This document shows, one piece after another, positions 1-12,400 of a stretch of 64,000 nucleotides of DNA. Position 1 is the first letter of the stretch; each line of letters begins with the position of its first letter. This DNA comes from Amyelois transitella. Lineage: Eukaryota; Arthropoda; Insecta; Lepidoptera; Pyralidae. Position numbers and translations under genes: made by a program. Location of the stretch: assembly GCF_032362555.1 (NCBI RefSeq), contig NC_083514.1:11331001-11395000 (forward strand). The letters run 5' to 3'. The notes below the pieces were generated by a model that saw nothing but the letters and a program-made list of their open reading frames with translations, made no database searches and was not told where the DNA came from.

Positions 1-442
1 ATTCGATTCTTACTGATATAATGGCAGGTATCACAAAGCTGCATAAGCGTATGAACTATATTATAATATAGTTTGCATAAACTTTGTAAAACTTTGGTAC
101 GGTTGATAGGTACCTACTTACGCAAAAATTTCATACTGCTCGTGGAACTTAAAAATTAGAAAATGAAATAAATTGCTGACATTAGTCGTTAAAATAAAAT
201 AATAAACTTACGTCAATATAAAATGCAATCCGCAAGTCAATGTAATAACCGTTGATGCACTGCAGCTGGTGTCCAGCCGGGAATCAGATTTGTTCGCGAA
301 AAGTATCGGACAAGTTTTTTGACCCAAATACGAAGTAGTTAAGCACTCTCAGTGGTCTAATAGTGATGATGGAATCGTAACATAGAACGTCGTAATAGTA
401 TGGGTTCGCGATATCGACCGGCGAAATGTATAAGCTGCGAGC
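1..442. other. AT-rich stretch without a recognised gene
   Basis: I see no open frame with family resemblance, no RNA gene and no clear repeat here. It leads into the GC-rich island that starts near 443. Confidence 0.5.
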
Positions 443-672
443 GTGGAGCCGCGGGCTGGTGAGTGTCGCGACTGCGGCCGGCCGTCGATCCTGTCGCGAT
501 ATCTAGCTCGGGGTTTGTCCGTGGCGCGGGGCGCGGCGTTGCCATGGTGCGAGATCAGGCCACGTGCACGCGGCCAATGGCAGCGGGCGCACGCCGCGCC
601 GCCGTGCGCCGCCGCTCCGGCCGCCGCCCGCCGGCCGCGGCTCGGACAAAGCTCGTCTTGCACTTGCAAATC
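443..672. promoter_or_regulatory. GC-rich island, possible promoter or first exon
   Basis: This stretch is far richer in G+C and CpG than its surroundings. It contains a CCAAT-type box (gccaatgg, near 573) and a CACGTG E-box (near 560). Open frames exist on both strands, but they are low-complexity Arg/Ala/Pro products typical of GC-rich DNA and resemble no family I know. In this window such patches are otherwise exons or 5' ends, so a promoter or 5' exon of a gene lying outside the window is the likeliest reading. This is inference. Confidence 0.3.
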
Positions 673-952
673 TAGTGCATACTATCACATCGCAATCGAT
701 TGACTATTCGAAGGTACCGTTTTTCGTGAGCTTCTCAGATTAGAACCTAGACCCAGCGTGCATTGACTTCGTAACGCAAAAAACAAAAAAGTTGTCTTTC
801 GATACTCCATACCACAATCATACCTTACTTGCACTTACCAAATGAATATCCCGATGTTGTAAGCGTTTACTTAATCATTATTTGCCTTGGTGTAAACCGT
901 CTAATTTACAATTTGTCCACAGTTTATAAAACTAACATAGATACATATATGT

Positions 953-1100
953 AATCATGTCTAGGTATATCCCTTGCTGGGTAGACAGAACCAACAGTCG
1001 TGAAAAGGGTTAAAGGGCTACGTTCAGCTGTTTGGCTTAATGATATAATGAAATTCAATTCAAAAGAAAATAGTGACAGGTTGCTTTTCCTAAATCTGTT
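953..1100 (+). repeat. SINE family A, 5' part
   Basis: The stretch matches the better copies at 5,035 and 22,805: a 'tatatcccttg' start, 'gggtagacagaaccaacagt', then 'ttggcttaatgat' and 'gacaggttgct'. It is diverged and stops before the conserved 'agagatggagtgg' end. Confidence 0.6.
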
Positions 1101-2149
1101 TAGCGTATCGACTATTCCGCCCAGTTATTCTGATCGGATCTGAAATATTCATAATTTTAATACATCTCACATAGTTACTGACTTTCTCTTTGATCGTTAG
1201 AAAAAGGTTTATCCTACTTTTGCATCTTTCGTCACAACTCTACATACATATGTTTTGTTCCAGTTCTCGGTTTTGTTTAAAATTTGTAACGAATAGTGCC
1301 CCCTGTTTCGGTCGCCCGGGAACATTGTATTTAAGTAAAGACTTCAAAACATGCTAACGAAACATCAAACTCTTTGTTTTTATTCGTTTCTAATTGCGGA
1401 TTGCCATGTACCTCGCACGCAGCGGGTTATCAGCGCACGCAGTTTACTGTTATCTCACAAGACGAGCACATGGGCCACAGAGTACATCTGTATTTCCTTC
1501 ATGAATATGACACAATGTTAGTGTGGCGTAGGTAGTAATGTGGAGTAGTGGCGTGCTCGCTGGCTGGTCGCGGCGTTGGCCGGCTGCATACAATCACATG
1601 CGACATAAACAATCGTGCTAATTTATAAGAAAATTAAATTATCTCAAACAACAAGTCGTGTACTTTCGACGACTTACGACTTTAAACTTAACTAAACCGG
1701 AAAAGTAACCTTATGAAATTTTCAGTGATCATGATATCTAAATTACTGATTGATAATAAAATTCTTATAACTTACGGCTGACTTGTAAACAAACTTGTCA
1801 CTAACTTTCGCCCGCAACTACACCCTTTGTCCTTCGCCGAACTCCATCGCATATTTTAGTTAGTTTTTAGTTGGTAAAGTAAGTCAGTGAGTGATATGGT
1901 TTCTAATTATAGTAATATATGATGCTCAATTCAACACAGTTGGATAGCTATTCTGCGTTTCTGCCTCTTATGTCCTGGGGCTGTAAACACTTGCAGCGTA
2001 GCTGTGGTTCGAAGACTCGTAAGCGATTGGGACTCTTAGGATCAACATACCCCTACTTGGGAAATTACAAACAATTTGTAAACATTTTGAAATAGATGCG
2101 GTCCCTAATCAAATTCTCTGTTGCTAGTGAGAAGTACAAAAGGACTGAT
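1101..2149. other. AT-rich gap
   Basis: I find no gene, RNA gene or recognisable transposon. A short GC-rich piece near 1,545-1,600 has no coding frame I can support. Confidence 0.4.
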
Positions 2150-2370
2150 TAATTTCTCGTACTTCCGAGGATCGGACCCTGTGACACTGAGAAGATCCAT
2201 GTTGCAGAAATTGACAATATGTGGTGCACAGCACCGGAACGGTTCTCGATGTCTGCACCGGCGCCCCCGCAGCGCGACCTTGGCCGCCGACAGAGCAAAC
2301 ACGGAAACCTGTCCCATCCCCACCGGTGCGCCGGCGCACGCGTCAGCGCCCGCGTCATCTGCAAGTTTCC
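2150..2370. other. GC-rich patch, possible unrecognised exon
   Basis: One plus-strand frame stays open for about 70 codons after a stop near 2,150. It contains an internal Met and the residues APERFSMSAPAPPQRDL. Other frames on both strands are also open, as expected in GC-rich DNA, so the open frame is weak evidence. I recognise no family. It could be an exon or 5' region of a gene that is otherwise outside the window. Confidence 0.2.
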
Positions 2371-2479
2371 ACTAATACACTAGTGTGCTAAGTGACGAAA
2401 GCTACAACGTAGATATCGTGTTTACCTTTGTTGTTTACTTACCTATATTAAAGCTGACATCGCCTATAAGAAGAATTCT

Positions 2480-2590
2480 TAGTTTATCCTATCCTTCAGC
2501 AGCCCTTTACGACATCCAAGGGAAAGAGATGGAGTGGCGTTATTCTTTAGTGAAACCGCAATTCCATTGTACCTTTTTTTATTCCAGGAA
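2480..2590 (+). repeat. SINE family A, 3' part
   Basis: This carries the 3' end shared by the family: 'cctttacgacatcca', 'gggaaagagatggagtgg' and a 'ttattctt' tail. The 5' half is missing. Confidence 0.55.
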
Positions 2591-3127
2591 CTGTTTATGT
2601 TTTTTTTTGCGATAAAGAGTTTACAAATAAAATCATAAATACTAAAAGTTTTAGCGGTTTTTATTTTAGTGTTACGTCCTTTTGCTACTTCATAAGTATT
2701 CATAACAGGCCGGTAATTCCCAGGGGTGTATTACCCCGTTCTGTCGTATGAATCCCTTAGAAAATAGATTTACTGCGCATGGCTCACCTTGACTCAGTAT
2801 TGCCAATATTGTTTTTGATTGTTTAACCCTCAGAATAGAGACATACAACGTACGTCACTTGTACTATCAACCACGTCAAAGAAAACTTGTCTTATTCAAT
2901 AGAATGTAATAGATATGTTTTTTTAAAAAAAATACGTTCTAAGACAAAATAAGTATCACTGTCTACCGGCGTGTGCCGGTGACGTCGGCGCGTCAATACA
3001 ACGAACGAGTTTGCGAACAAGCGTTCGCTTTAACCGACGCTTTCGTTAGAAAGAAATTGCAATTTGTTGATAACGCCGTGGATTTATCATATAGAGTGGA
3101 TTATTATATAATGAGTTCAATAATTAC
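2591..3127. other. AT-rich gap
   Basis: Nothing recognisable. The stretch ends in the CATA-type simple repeat that borders the retroelement at 3,128. Confidence 0.4.
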
Positions 3128-4860
3128 ATACATACACATACATAAAATCACGCCTCTTTCCCGGAAGGGTAGGCAGAGACTACCTCTTTCCACTTGTCAC
3201 GATCTCTGCATACTTCCTTCGCTTCATCCACATTCATAACTCTCTTCATACAAGCTCGGCGGTTTCGGGTACTTTTGACCTGACCCTTTACCAGGACTTC
3301 CTTAATTTGATCAAGATACGTTCGTCTAGGTCTTCCCACTCCGACCTTTCCCTCCACACTCTCCTTGTATATCTGCTTAGTCAACCTGCTTTCATTCATC
3401 CTCTCCACATGACCGAACCATCTTAACATACCCTTTTCTATTCCTGTAACTACATCTTCATTCACATCACAACATTCCCTTATCACGCTGTTCCTTATCC
3501 TGTCACTCAATTTCACACCCAACATACTCCTTAACGCTCTAATTTCCACTGCATTTATTCTGCTTTCATGCTTATTTTGCCATACCCAACTTTCACTCCC
3601 ATACATTAATGTCGGTACCAACACGCCCCTGTGCACAGCCAGTCGAGCGCTTTTGGATAGTTTCTGCCTGCTCATAAAGGCATGCAAAGCTCCATTCACC
3701 ATGTTCCCCGCGTTCACTCTCCTTTCAATATCACTATCACACTTGCCATGTAAACTTTGATCCTAGATATACAAACTCTTTCACTTGCTCAATTTTTTCT
3801 CCTCCAATCAAAATATTATATGCTGTCATTTCTTTCTCCATTTCAAAAACCAGTGTTTTAGTGTTACTTACGTTCACTTTCATTCCTTTCTCTTTTAAAG
3901 CTTCATGCATACAGTTTACCATCTCCTGTAACTCCTCCGCTGATGACGCCAGTATAACCTGATCGTCGGCATAGAGCAGACATTTGACGAGTAACTCATT
4001 CATCCTTAATCCACTTTCAGACTCTTTCAAAGTTGTCAAACAACTATCCATAAATAGGTTGAACAGCCACGGTGACGCAACACATCCTTGCCTAACGCCT
4101 TTCTCAATCTTAAACCACTCAGTGTGCGCTCCGTTTATCCTGACACAAGCACTAGAATCCTCATATAAGGATTTCAGTGCTCGTATTAAGAGACTGCTTA
4201 CCCCATGCATAGAAAGTGCTGACCACAATTCATTCCTCTCAACTCTGTCACTGGCCTTTTCCAGATCTACGAATGTGCAATAGACTTTTTGACTCTTGGC
4301 CAAAAACTTTTCGGCTATGCACCGCAAGGAAAAGACCTGATCAGTACATCCCATTCCCTTTCGAAATCCCGCTTGAGCATCCCATATTTTGTCATCAGTT
4401 TCATTCCTGACTCTATTAATCAATACCTTAGCATACAATTTGCCGACGACGCTAAGTAGGCTTATACCACGATAATTTTTGCAGTCCAGCTGTGACCGTT
4501 TTCCTTTGTAAAGTGGCACGATAACAGCCTTACACCAATCTTTTGGTACTCGGCCGCTTCTCCAACACAAATTGAAAAGGCAGTACAACTGTCTAGCTAC
4601 GCCTTTTCCTGCTTTTAGCATCCCGACCGACACTCTATCATACCCAGCAGCCTTACCCGCTTTCATACTCTTAAGTGCTTCCACAATTTCGAACATTTCA
4701 ATTTCGCCTTCCATCTCATTCTCTTTTTCTTCGCTATAGCAGAAATCTTTCTTATTTCCTTCCTTTTTTTCAAATAAACTTTCATAATAGTCCTTCCATA
4801 TCTTTAGTACACATTCTTCTCCTTTCACAACGCTACCATCCTGGCATCTGATCCTAGTCA
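3128..4860 (-). mobile_element. 5'-truncated RTE-like non-LTR retrotransposon
   Basis: On the minus strand the element runs from near 4,860 down to 3,128. It keeps the reverse transcriptase and C-terminal region and lacks the endonuclease half expected upstream. Its 3' end abuts a short CATA tandem, the kind of simple-repeat tail common in RTE-like elements. A shorter relative lies at 10,330-11,150 inside the RTN4IP1-like gene. The clade (RTE versus a related insect lineage) is a tentative call from the C-terminal GRPRRTYLDQI-type motif. Confidence 0.75.
3148..4828 (-). pseudogene. Reverse transcriptase, frameshifted
   Basis: Two minus-strand frames together cover most of a reverse transcriptase. 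The upstream frame (4,828-3,737) has KAAGYDRVSVGMLKAG, NYRGISLLSVVGKLYAKVL, the palm aspartate in CTFVDLEKASDRV, GVRQGCVASPWLFNLFMD and the catalytic YADD. The downstream frame (3,717-3,148) has the C-terminal YGSESWVW, MLRWFGHVERM and GRPRRTYLDQI motifs. The frames break near 3,748. The paralogous copy near 10,665 has five more bases there ('ccatctgatgtaaac' against 'ccatgtaaac'), so a 5-bp deletion explains the frameshift. The copy is not expected to be active. Confidence 0.8.
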
Positions 4861-5034
4861 GCTCTCAGTTCAATAATTGTTTGTGATTTCCTTCTTTTTC
4901 CCTTAACTGATTTGATGTAACAAAGTTTTGACAACGCTATGTATTATATGCAATCCATCTGTAAAAACCGTGTATTTTAATCGCCACTTTTTTATTTTTT
5001 GGTAAAATATTTAATGTAAACTATTTTACATATA

Positions 5035-5290
5035 TACATATGGTCACGCCTATATCCCTTGCGGGGTAGACAGAACCAACAGTCTTGAAAAGACTGAATG
5101 GAAATTCAGCTTTTTGGCTTAATGATAGAATTGAGATTCAAATAGAGGCAGGTTGCTAGCCCATCGCCTAAAAATTAATCCTAAGTTTATAAGCCTATCG
5201 CTTAGTCGCCTTTTGCGACATCCATGGGAAAGAGATGGAGTGGTCCTATTCTTTCTTGTATTTTTGCCGGGAACCACACGGCACTACACT
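5035..5290 (+). repeat. SINE family A, near full length
   Basis: This is the best copy in the window. It starts at 'tcacgcctatatcccttgcg', continues through 'ttggcttaatgatagaattg', 'ggttgctagcccatcgcc' and 'ttagtcgccttttgcgacat', and ends 'gccgggaaccacacggcac'. Further copies lie near 953, 2,480, 17,165, 22,805, 25,105, 34,670, 41,390, 43,215 and 54,572. Confidence 0.7.
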
Positions 5291-6460
5291 TTTTTACTAT
5301 CTTATTGTATTTATTTATACAGAGAAATTTAAAATTTTCTATGACGTCTGTGCGCGTGGCAAGTTACTTAGGGCGGGAAAACACGTTTCAATACACATAA
5401 ACAAATTAACATTATGTAAAAATCTGTATTTAAATAATAACTAAATATTTGCAGACTACAGAAAAACACAAAATATTTTTGTTTGAACATTGTTAGCAAA
5501 AAAACATAACCGCGAATATTTAAAAATGATATTGCAAACATTGGGTAAGCTGCTACTATGTCTCGATTACGCGCTCGACTCGTGGCTCGGCCTCACGCGT
5601 CAAGCAGACAAGATGTACACATTTTCCGCATTGTTATTTCTTAAACAAGAAAAATTTCAGCTCAAAAATACATAATGATATCACAGACGTCAACTCCATT
5701 GTATTTTAAGAATAGAATTAAGTTACAACAATGACTGTATTTACTTTCACATTTCAATTAATGGCTAAGGTAATGCTTGTTTGAGGTGAGTCATACATTT
5801 TCTTCGCCTCTTTTCCTTTTTATATTAAGAACATGTTTATTCGTACTTATGGAAACTCTTGTTTTCTGAAATCCTCAGTTAAGTAACTTCACTTCTTTTT
5901 AGTACCTATTAAATGTTTTTGCAGCATATATCAATGTTATTTTTCAGTTAAGAATAATAACTAGATAATGTAACTAACGTTAGTCCAATTTACACATTTT
6001 ACGGTGAATTGCGATAGCGACTATCGCAATTCATTAGTTTTGATTATAAGTTTACAATAAAAAAGTGTCCTAAACTTAATCGACGACGTACATGAATAAC
6101 CAGTCTACATGAATGTTTACAAAATAAAAGTAAGTTTTGCATAAGATCAAACAAATGTTATATTAAGATAGGGTTTTGAACTCAGTGACACTAGGTGCGG
6201 CATTAGCTTAGCCTCGTCATGCCCTCTAATAATTATACTGCTCGTAATGACATTTCATTGCACAATATGTTGTTCGGCAATAAGGATGTGTATTAATTTC
6301 TTGCTCTATTTCTGTGTAAAATATTTCATCCCTCAGTTTAAACACTACTTTGCATTTTTGGAATAAAACAGAGCACTAAACTTGTTTTTGGAACAATTAT
6401 AACGTCAGCTTATAGCACCATATATTTTCCTTCCCTGCGTCGACACTAACAGATAGCGCG
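5291..6460. other. AT-rich 3' flank of the RTN4IP1-like gene
   Basis: No coding or RNA gene is visible. The minus-strand 3' UTR and poly(A) site of the gene ending at 6,461 must lie here; I cannot place them with confidence. Confidence 0.4.
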
Positions 6461-9400
6461 CTACTCCGCGTCGTCCGTGAAGTCGATGAGCAGCTTGCCG
6501 CGCGCCGCGCCGCGCGCCGCTCGCTCGTACGCTTCCTTCGCTCGCTTCCACGGGTACACGCGCTCCACCGCCACGGAAAACTGCCGACAGCAATCACGAC
6601 GTTCAATACGGTACACGTGTTGGAAACCGACGGCTTTGAACACCAGGATGTAGGCAAACTATCGTCTATTGACGTCGTCGACTACCTTATTATCCTATAT
6701 GCTTGACAAAACACAAAAAAGTCCCTATTAAATAAAGCACAAGTTTCTCGGCCATGTATTTCTGTTCATTAGAAATTCAAAACTGCTGGATAGAATTTCA
6801 TACAATTTGTAAATTCATCAATAATTAATTCGCATAAGCTCTACATGATCCAAGCTCTAACGTCGTCAATCCAGTAACAACGAACAATTGTAGCTATACT
6901 TATGTTATGTCAATTCTTGGAGGTTTAAAAGAACGTATCGAAACGCGTACATATTAAAGGTCTTAAAAATAGAACAAATACAATATAATACAACTAGATA
7001 AACTATAATATATGAACCTCTTCACACTTTAAAAAAAACATTCCATAGAACAATGTGTGCGCAAACAAACAAACAAACTGCGCAGTTATCAGTTTCAAAT
7101 ATAGCGACATTAAATCTCTATCTAAAAATAAAGTTATTTAAATATTATTGTAAAGTTCAGTTAATTAAGCGGTGCAAACTTCAGCTGTCCAAAGTGCGGT
7201 CTCAATTTATGTTTATCTCCACACAAACGTCTTTAGGCTTTCTCGACGATATGATTATACAAAGAAAGTGATGATTTCAACTCTACCAAACATTAAATCT
7301 TATGGTTGGGTTTACTTCAATTTGAATGAAGTGTAAGAAGCTTCCAATTTATCATTTACAACATTTTTTATCCGTTGTCCTGTACTGTTCTGTATCTGCA
7401 TAATGTTTAAATGTAAGTTTAATTTCTAAGAACAAATATCGCCAATAAATTTTATTACTTACAGGGAATTAATGCTTCAAACCCCTTCATTAGTTAAAAT
7501 ACTAGCCGATGTTTACGGTGAGGGAACATATGGTGAGAAAACCTGCACATTCAGGCATCTGGATGTGTAACCATGAACGATCTAATGCGGGTTGGGTTTA
7601 CCTGCAAGGGTTGCGGAGGTCAGATAGGAGTCGCGCCGTGTAAGAACCTGACTCGCCCAATCCAGTATCCATGGTAAAAGGCTTACCCTGGGCTGCTCTC
7701 CAGAGTGATGAGGATGCAACCGGGACTAAAGCAAGGAGGAAGAATAATGCTTCATAGCCCTTCAACCTCCACTACCTAGAAGTACGTAAACTAGGCGAAT
7801 CGTAAAATTGAAAGTTCTTTATTTGAACTTATGAAAATAATGTAAACAGTACAGTGAGGTCAGAAGCGTGACCCCGTGCCTGACGCTGTCGATACAACAA
7901 CGCCGCTGTCACGCGACTACCGAGTGCTGATCACTCGCACTTATAAATTTAATGCAGATTAGTTGAGATTACAAATAGAGCTCGCATGTTATGTTCTTTT
8001 TTACGTGGTTCATCATTGGTTATCTATCATATGGGACCTGTAGTTGTAGTAGTTGTAGTAGTTGTCCACTGTACTGGATTTCTTTTTTGTTACATTCAAT
8101 GACCATATTTAAAGAGATAAATGATAAGAAAAGGACAGCGTTACATGCGAAAGTAATAAAAGCTAAAAAAACGTAACCAAGACGAAGCTTGTTGAAAGCT
8201 CGGCTTGTTTACGTTTTACTTTTACTGGCGCTGGCGACTAGCTTCCTGACGCGTTATGATCCCCTGCACCTAGTGTCCGCCTCCGCTCTCGCTTGAGCGC
8301 GATCACTCGCCGCTGTCGGGATCACAATTTCATGGGTCGCGCGAGATACCCTCCGCAAATTCGGATTGACCTCTCTAATATCACTCCTATATCAGGTACG
8401 TTTATCTATTTACATGCTTATTGTTTAATAACACATATCAGTTATCTGCCAGATGATAAACTTATTTGCAATTTTATTTCTATTTTTCAACAGTCCAAAC
8501 AAAATAGTGGGAATTATTTACTGATACGGTCTACGTGTTGTGTCCAATATTTTTAAGAGTTCCTTTTACTTATTTCATATTTTCAGACAAAACTAAAACT
8601 TTTTTAAAAGAACCAATGGATGTTGATGAATTTCTAAATGGTATTCCAAAAATAAAATATTTCATATTTTTTTTATGGAATACAATTTTGAAATTCCAAT
8701 CCCAACCAACAAATCCAGAATACTAGCTGTTGCCCGCGGCTTCGCTCACGGACATTGTTGTATTACGCAATTTCAACGTAAGCAGTATTTTTGCTGGATG
8801 AAAGGTAATAAGGTCCTCTTATTTCTCTCAGTACTCCTGACGGCTTCCAGTGGGCTTTGCATAACTTGCCCGCGAATTAGTACGCACAATGACCCGTTTT
8901 ACCGATCCCTCGAAATCCTATGAGTGTTCACTACACGACCAAGGTTAATAAACATGTAATATACACAATTATCTAAATAGCAATAGTTAGTTAGGAATTA
9001 TTCTAAACGCGTAACATTTTAGGATAAAATTCAATACATAGCGCTTCAGAGTATAAAGTACTTTTTTCCGAGGCATTTTTTCGCAGAAGAATCCGCGGAG
9101 ATATTAAATTTATCACTGTAATTTTTACCTTTAAGTAATATAATTTACTAATCAAAATTAAAAATTTCTTCCATTAAAAATGACCGTTAGACCATCTGTT
9201 TACTCTAAAATGAATGACATAGGTAACTTTGAAAAGAGTACCTAGCCCAGGTAGGATTGAACTCGTGCCTCCACACGCACTGTTCGCACTCAATCCATGG
9301 GCACGCCGCGCCAACTCTCTTCACGACCGACCTGCAGTGATGACCTATGTACATCAAATAACTCGAAGCGCGCATTTTAATTTCACGTTATTTTAAAAAT

Positions 9401-12400
9401 CCATAAATCTTATTAATGTGCTGTAAAGGGCGAAATTTATCTCCGTAAAATTATCTCGATAATGAAATAACTTTTAATAATAAGAATTAATATCATTGTG
9501 TAGTAGTGATAATGCTTAAAATGTACCTATATATTTACATATTTTTTTTACATATAAAATAACATAAAGTTACTTAATAATAGAAGTTAGATATATTGCG
9601 TACCTTTTATAGATAACCTATATTTTTGTAGTACAGTGTATGAATCAACCAGGTGCCCAGCGCACGCAAGAAAAGCTTTTCAGAAGCACTTTTTCCGCCG
9701 GATTACTTTATAAATATTGATTAATCTGTCTGAAATCTAATTCGTTGTTGTTAAGTTGATTCGTTATAAAAATACAAGTTTTCCTCTTTATTAATAGTGC
9801 GAATGGATAATACCTCGTCGATAGGCACGATCATTAGCTGATCGTCACAAAGCCTCGAAACGACCTCAAATATGCCTGTTGGTGCAAATTTCGGTTACAT
9901 CCACAAGCGTCACCTGGATTAACGCCATTAAGAAGAACAATACCGCACCTGTCCCCTCTCGGCCATGCGCCGCAGCAGCTCGATGTCGTCGGCGCGCGGC
10001 ACGAAGTACGCCCAGCGCACGTGCGGCGGCCACGGCGCCGTGTGGCCCGCCCGCGGCGCCGTGTGGGCCGCCCGCGGCGCCGTGTGGCCCGCCCGCGGCG
10101 CCGTGTGGGCCGCCCGCGGCGCCGTGCGAGCCGCCGCGCCGCACTGCGCCGCGAGCGTGGCCGCCGCCACCGCCGCGCCGCACGCCACGCCGCGCGCGTC
10201 CGTCTCGCTCAGCAGCGGGGTGGACAGCGTCACGAAGCGCGAGTACTGCCAGGGGCGGGACGCGGCCTCCCAGCCGCCCAGCCCGGCGCAGTCTATGATC
10301 GCGTAGTAGCTGCGGCGACACGATGGCGGTTAACGATCTTGCCGAGCGACTCAATCACTCTCTCATTTCTGTAACTACAGCTTCTTTCACATCACAGCAT
10401 TCCCTTATCACGATGTTTCTGATCCGGTCATTCAATTTCACACCGATACTCCTTAACGCTCTCATTCACCGCATTTATTCTGCTTTCGTGCTTCTTTTGC
10501 CGCACCCAACTTTCGCGTCCATACATTAATGTGGGAACCAACACGCCCTTATGCACCGCCAAGCGATTTTTGGACTACTTCTGACTGCTCTCTAAGCATG
10601 CAACGCTCCATTCACCATGTTCCCCGCTGTCACTCTCCTTTTAATATCACTATCACACTTGCCATCTGATGTAAACTTTGAACCTAGATATAAAAACTTT
10701 TTCCTTGCTCAACTTTTTCTCCTCCAATTAAAATGTTACATGCTGTCATTTCATTCTCAATTTCAAACACGTATTAGTTTTACTTACTTTCACCTTTATT
10801 CATTTCGTATGCAAAACTCATTCATCCTTAATCCACTTTCAGACTCTTACAATCTGACAAACAACTATCCATTAATCGGTTGAACAGCCACGGTAACGCA
10901 ACACATCCTTGCCTAATGCCTTTCTCAATCTTAAATCACTCAGTGTGCGCTCCGTTTATCCTAACACACTCGAATCCTCATATAAAGTAACACAAATTGA
11001 AAAGGCAGTACAACTGACTAGCTACTATGCTTTTTCCTGCTTTTAACACCCGCTTTCATACACGAAATTTTATGCACGAAAAAGTGCATCCACAATTTTG
11101 TACATTTCAATTTCGCCTTCCATCTCATTCCCTCTTTATTCGGTAAGACCGAAATCTTGCATTCTTTCTTCTTGTTGTCATCAAAAAATTGTGGCTGAAA
11201 CATTCGTGCAGCATGAGCGTAGGTTATTGCACTCACGGTCCGGCGCTGACGAGCTGCTGGCCGTAGTCGGGCCCGTGGCGGTCCAGAACGGCCGCCGCGC
11301 CGCGCGACAGCGCCGCCGCGCGCTGCTCGCCGGAGCACCCCACCACCACCTATTAAGTACAAGTGACGGCTTATTAGGGTTTCGAAGAAATTGTAAATTC
11401 AGGATAAAGCATATTGTGTGAAAGTACTTTTGCCTTTTGCGAAATGCGTTCTTTGGCAAAAATTGCTGAAGAGGTATAAAAGGCCATGGCATCTACGCAG
11501 ACAACTGTCGCCGCCAGTGAAATAACGCTTTCAGACAGTGACCTCGGCGCCGTGCGCGACGAGCAGCTGCAGCGCGGCGAGCCCCACGCCGCCCGCGCCC
11601 AGCAGCAGCACGCGGCGCGCGCGGGCGCCGTGTGCCCACACGCCCGCCGCGCGCAGCGCCGCGCTCGCCGACAGGGCCGCATACAGCGCGCCGCCCGCCT
11701 CCGCGCCCAGCGTGCGAGGCGCCGGCCCTACCTGGAATAGACAGAGAAGGAAAAAAACACACTTATAATTTTATTTACGGCGAAAAAAAATCTAGAACTG
11801 AAACATTGTCGCGTGATTCCGGGCGCTTAAAAATACGACGACCGAATTTATATCCTCTGGATGCCACTATTTTACAAGATCTTGTCAATATTCCCGAATC
11901 TCAATTCTATTATATAGCCATCCCGCTATAGGTACGTGGTTTTTAACATTCTAAGATTATTTGCCCTCTCTGTGAGATTTTTATGCATGTCTGTTTTTAC
12001 CCATCGTTGGTCGAGCACGACGTAATCGGCGTGCGCGCCGGGGCGGTGCGGCGGCACCACGCCCCACACGCGGGCGCCCCGCCGCAACCGCGCCCCGGGC
12101 CCGGCCGCCGCCACCTCGCCCACGAAGTCGCGCCCCGGCACCAGCGGGAACTCCCCGCCCTCTTGCCCGGTCAGCGCGCGCAGCGTGTTCAGTACGCGTG
12201 ACCCGTAACCCGCTGGAATTAATGCGGTCTTTCACATCAGTGGCCTTAAAATCGTAAGGTTTTTTTAGCACTAGACGAACATTTCACCACCAAAAATATT
12301 CTGTAAAAAACCAGCCAAGTCTTGATAGAGCTGCTTGTTTAGTTCTAAAAAATAATGAAATCCATCAATCATCTGGTAAATTCTTCTTCAGTTCTTTGAT

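Noticed and set aside
9866-10374. Long Arg/Ala/Pro frames on both strands
   Set aside because: These are GC-rich shadows of RTN4IP1-like exon 5, whose true frame is fixed by phase and family match.
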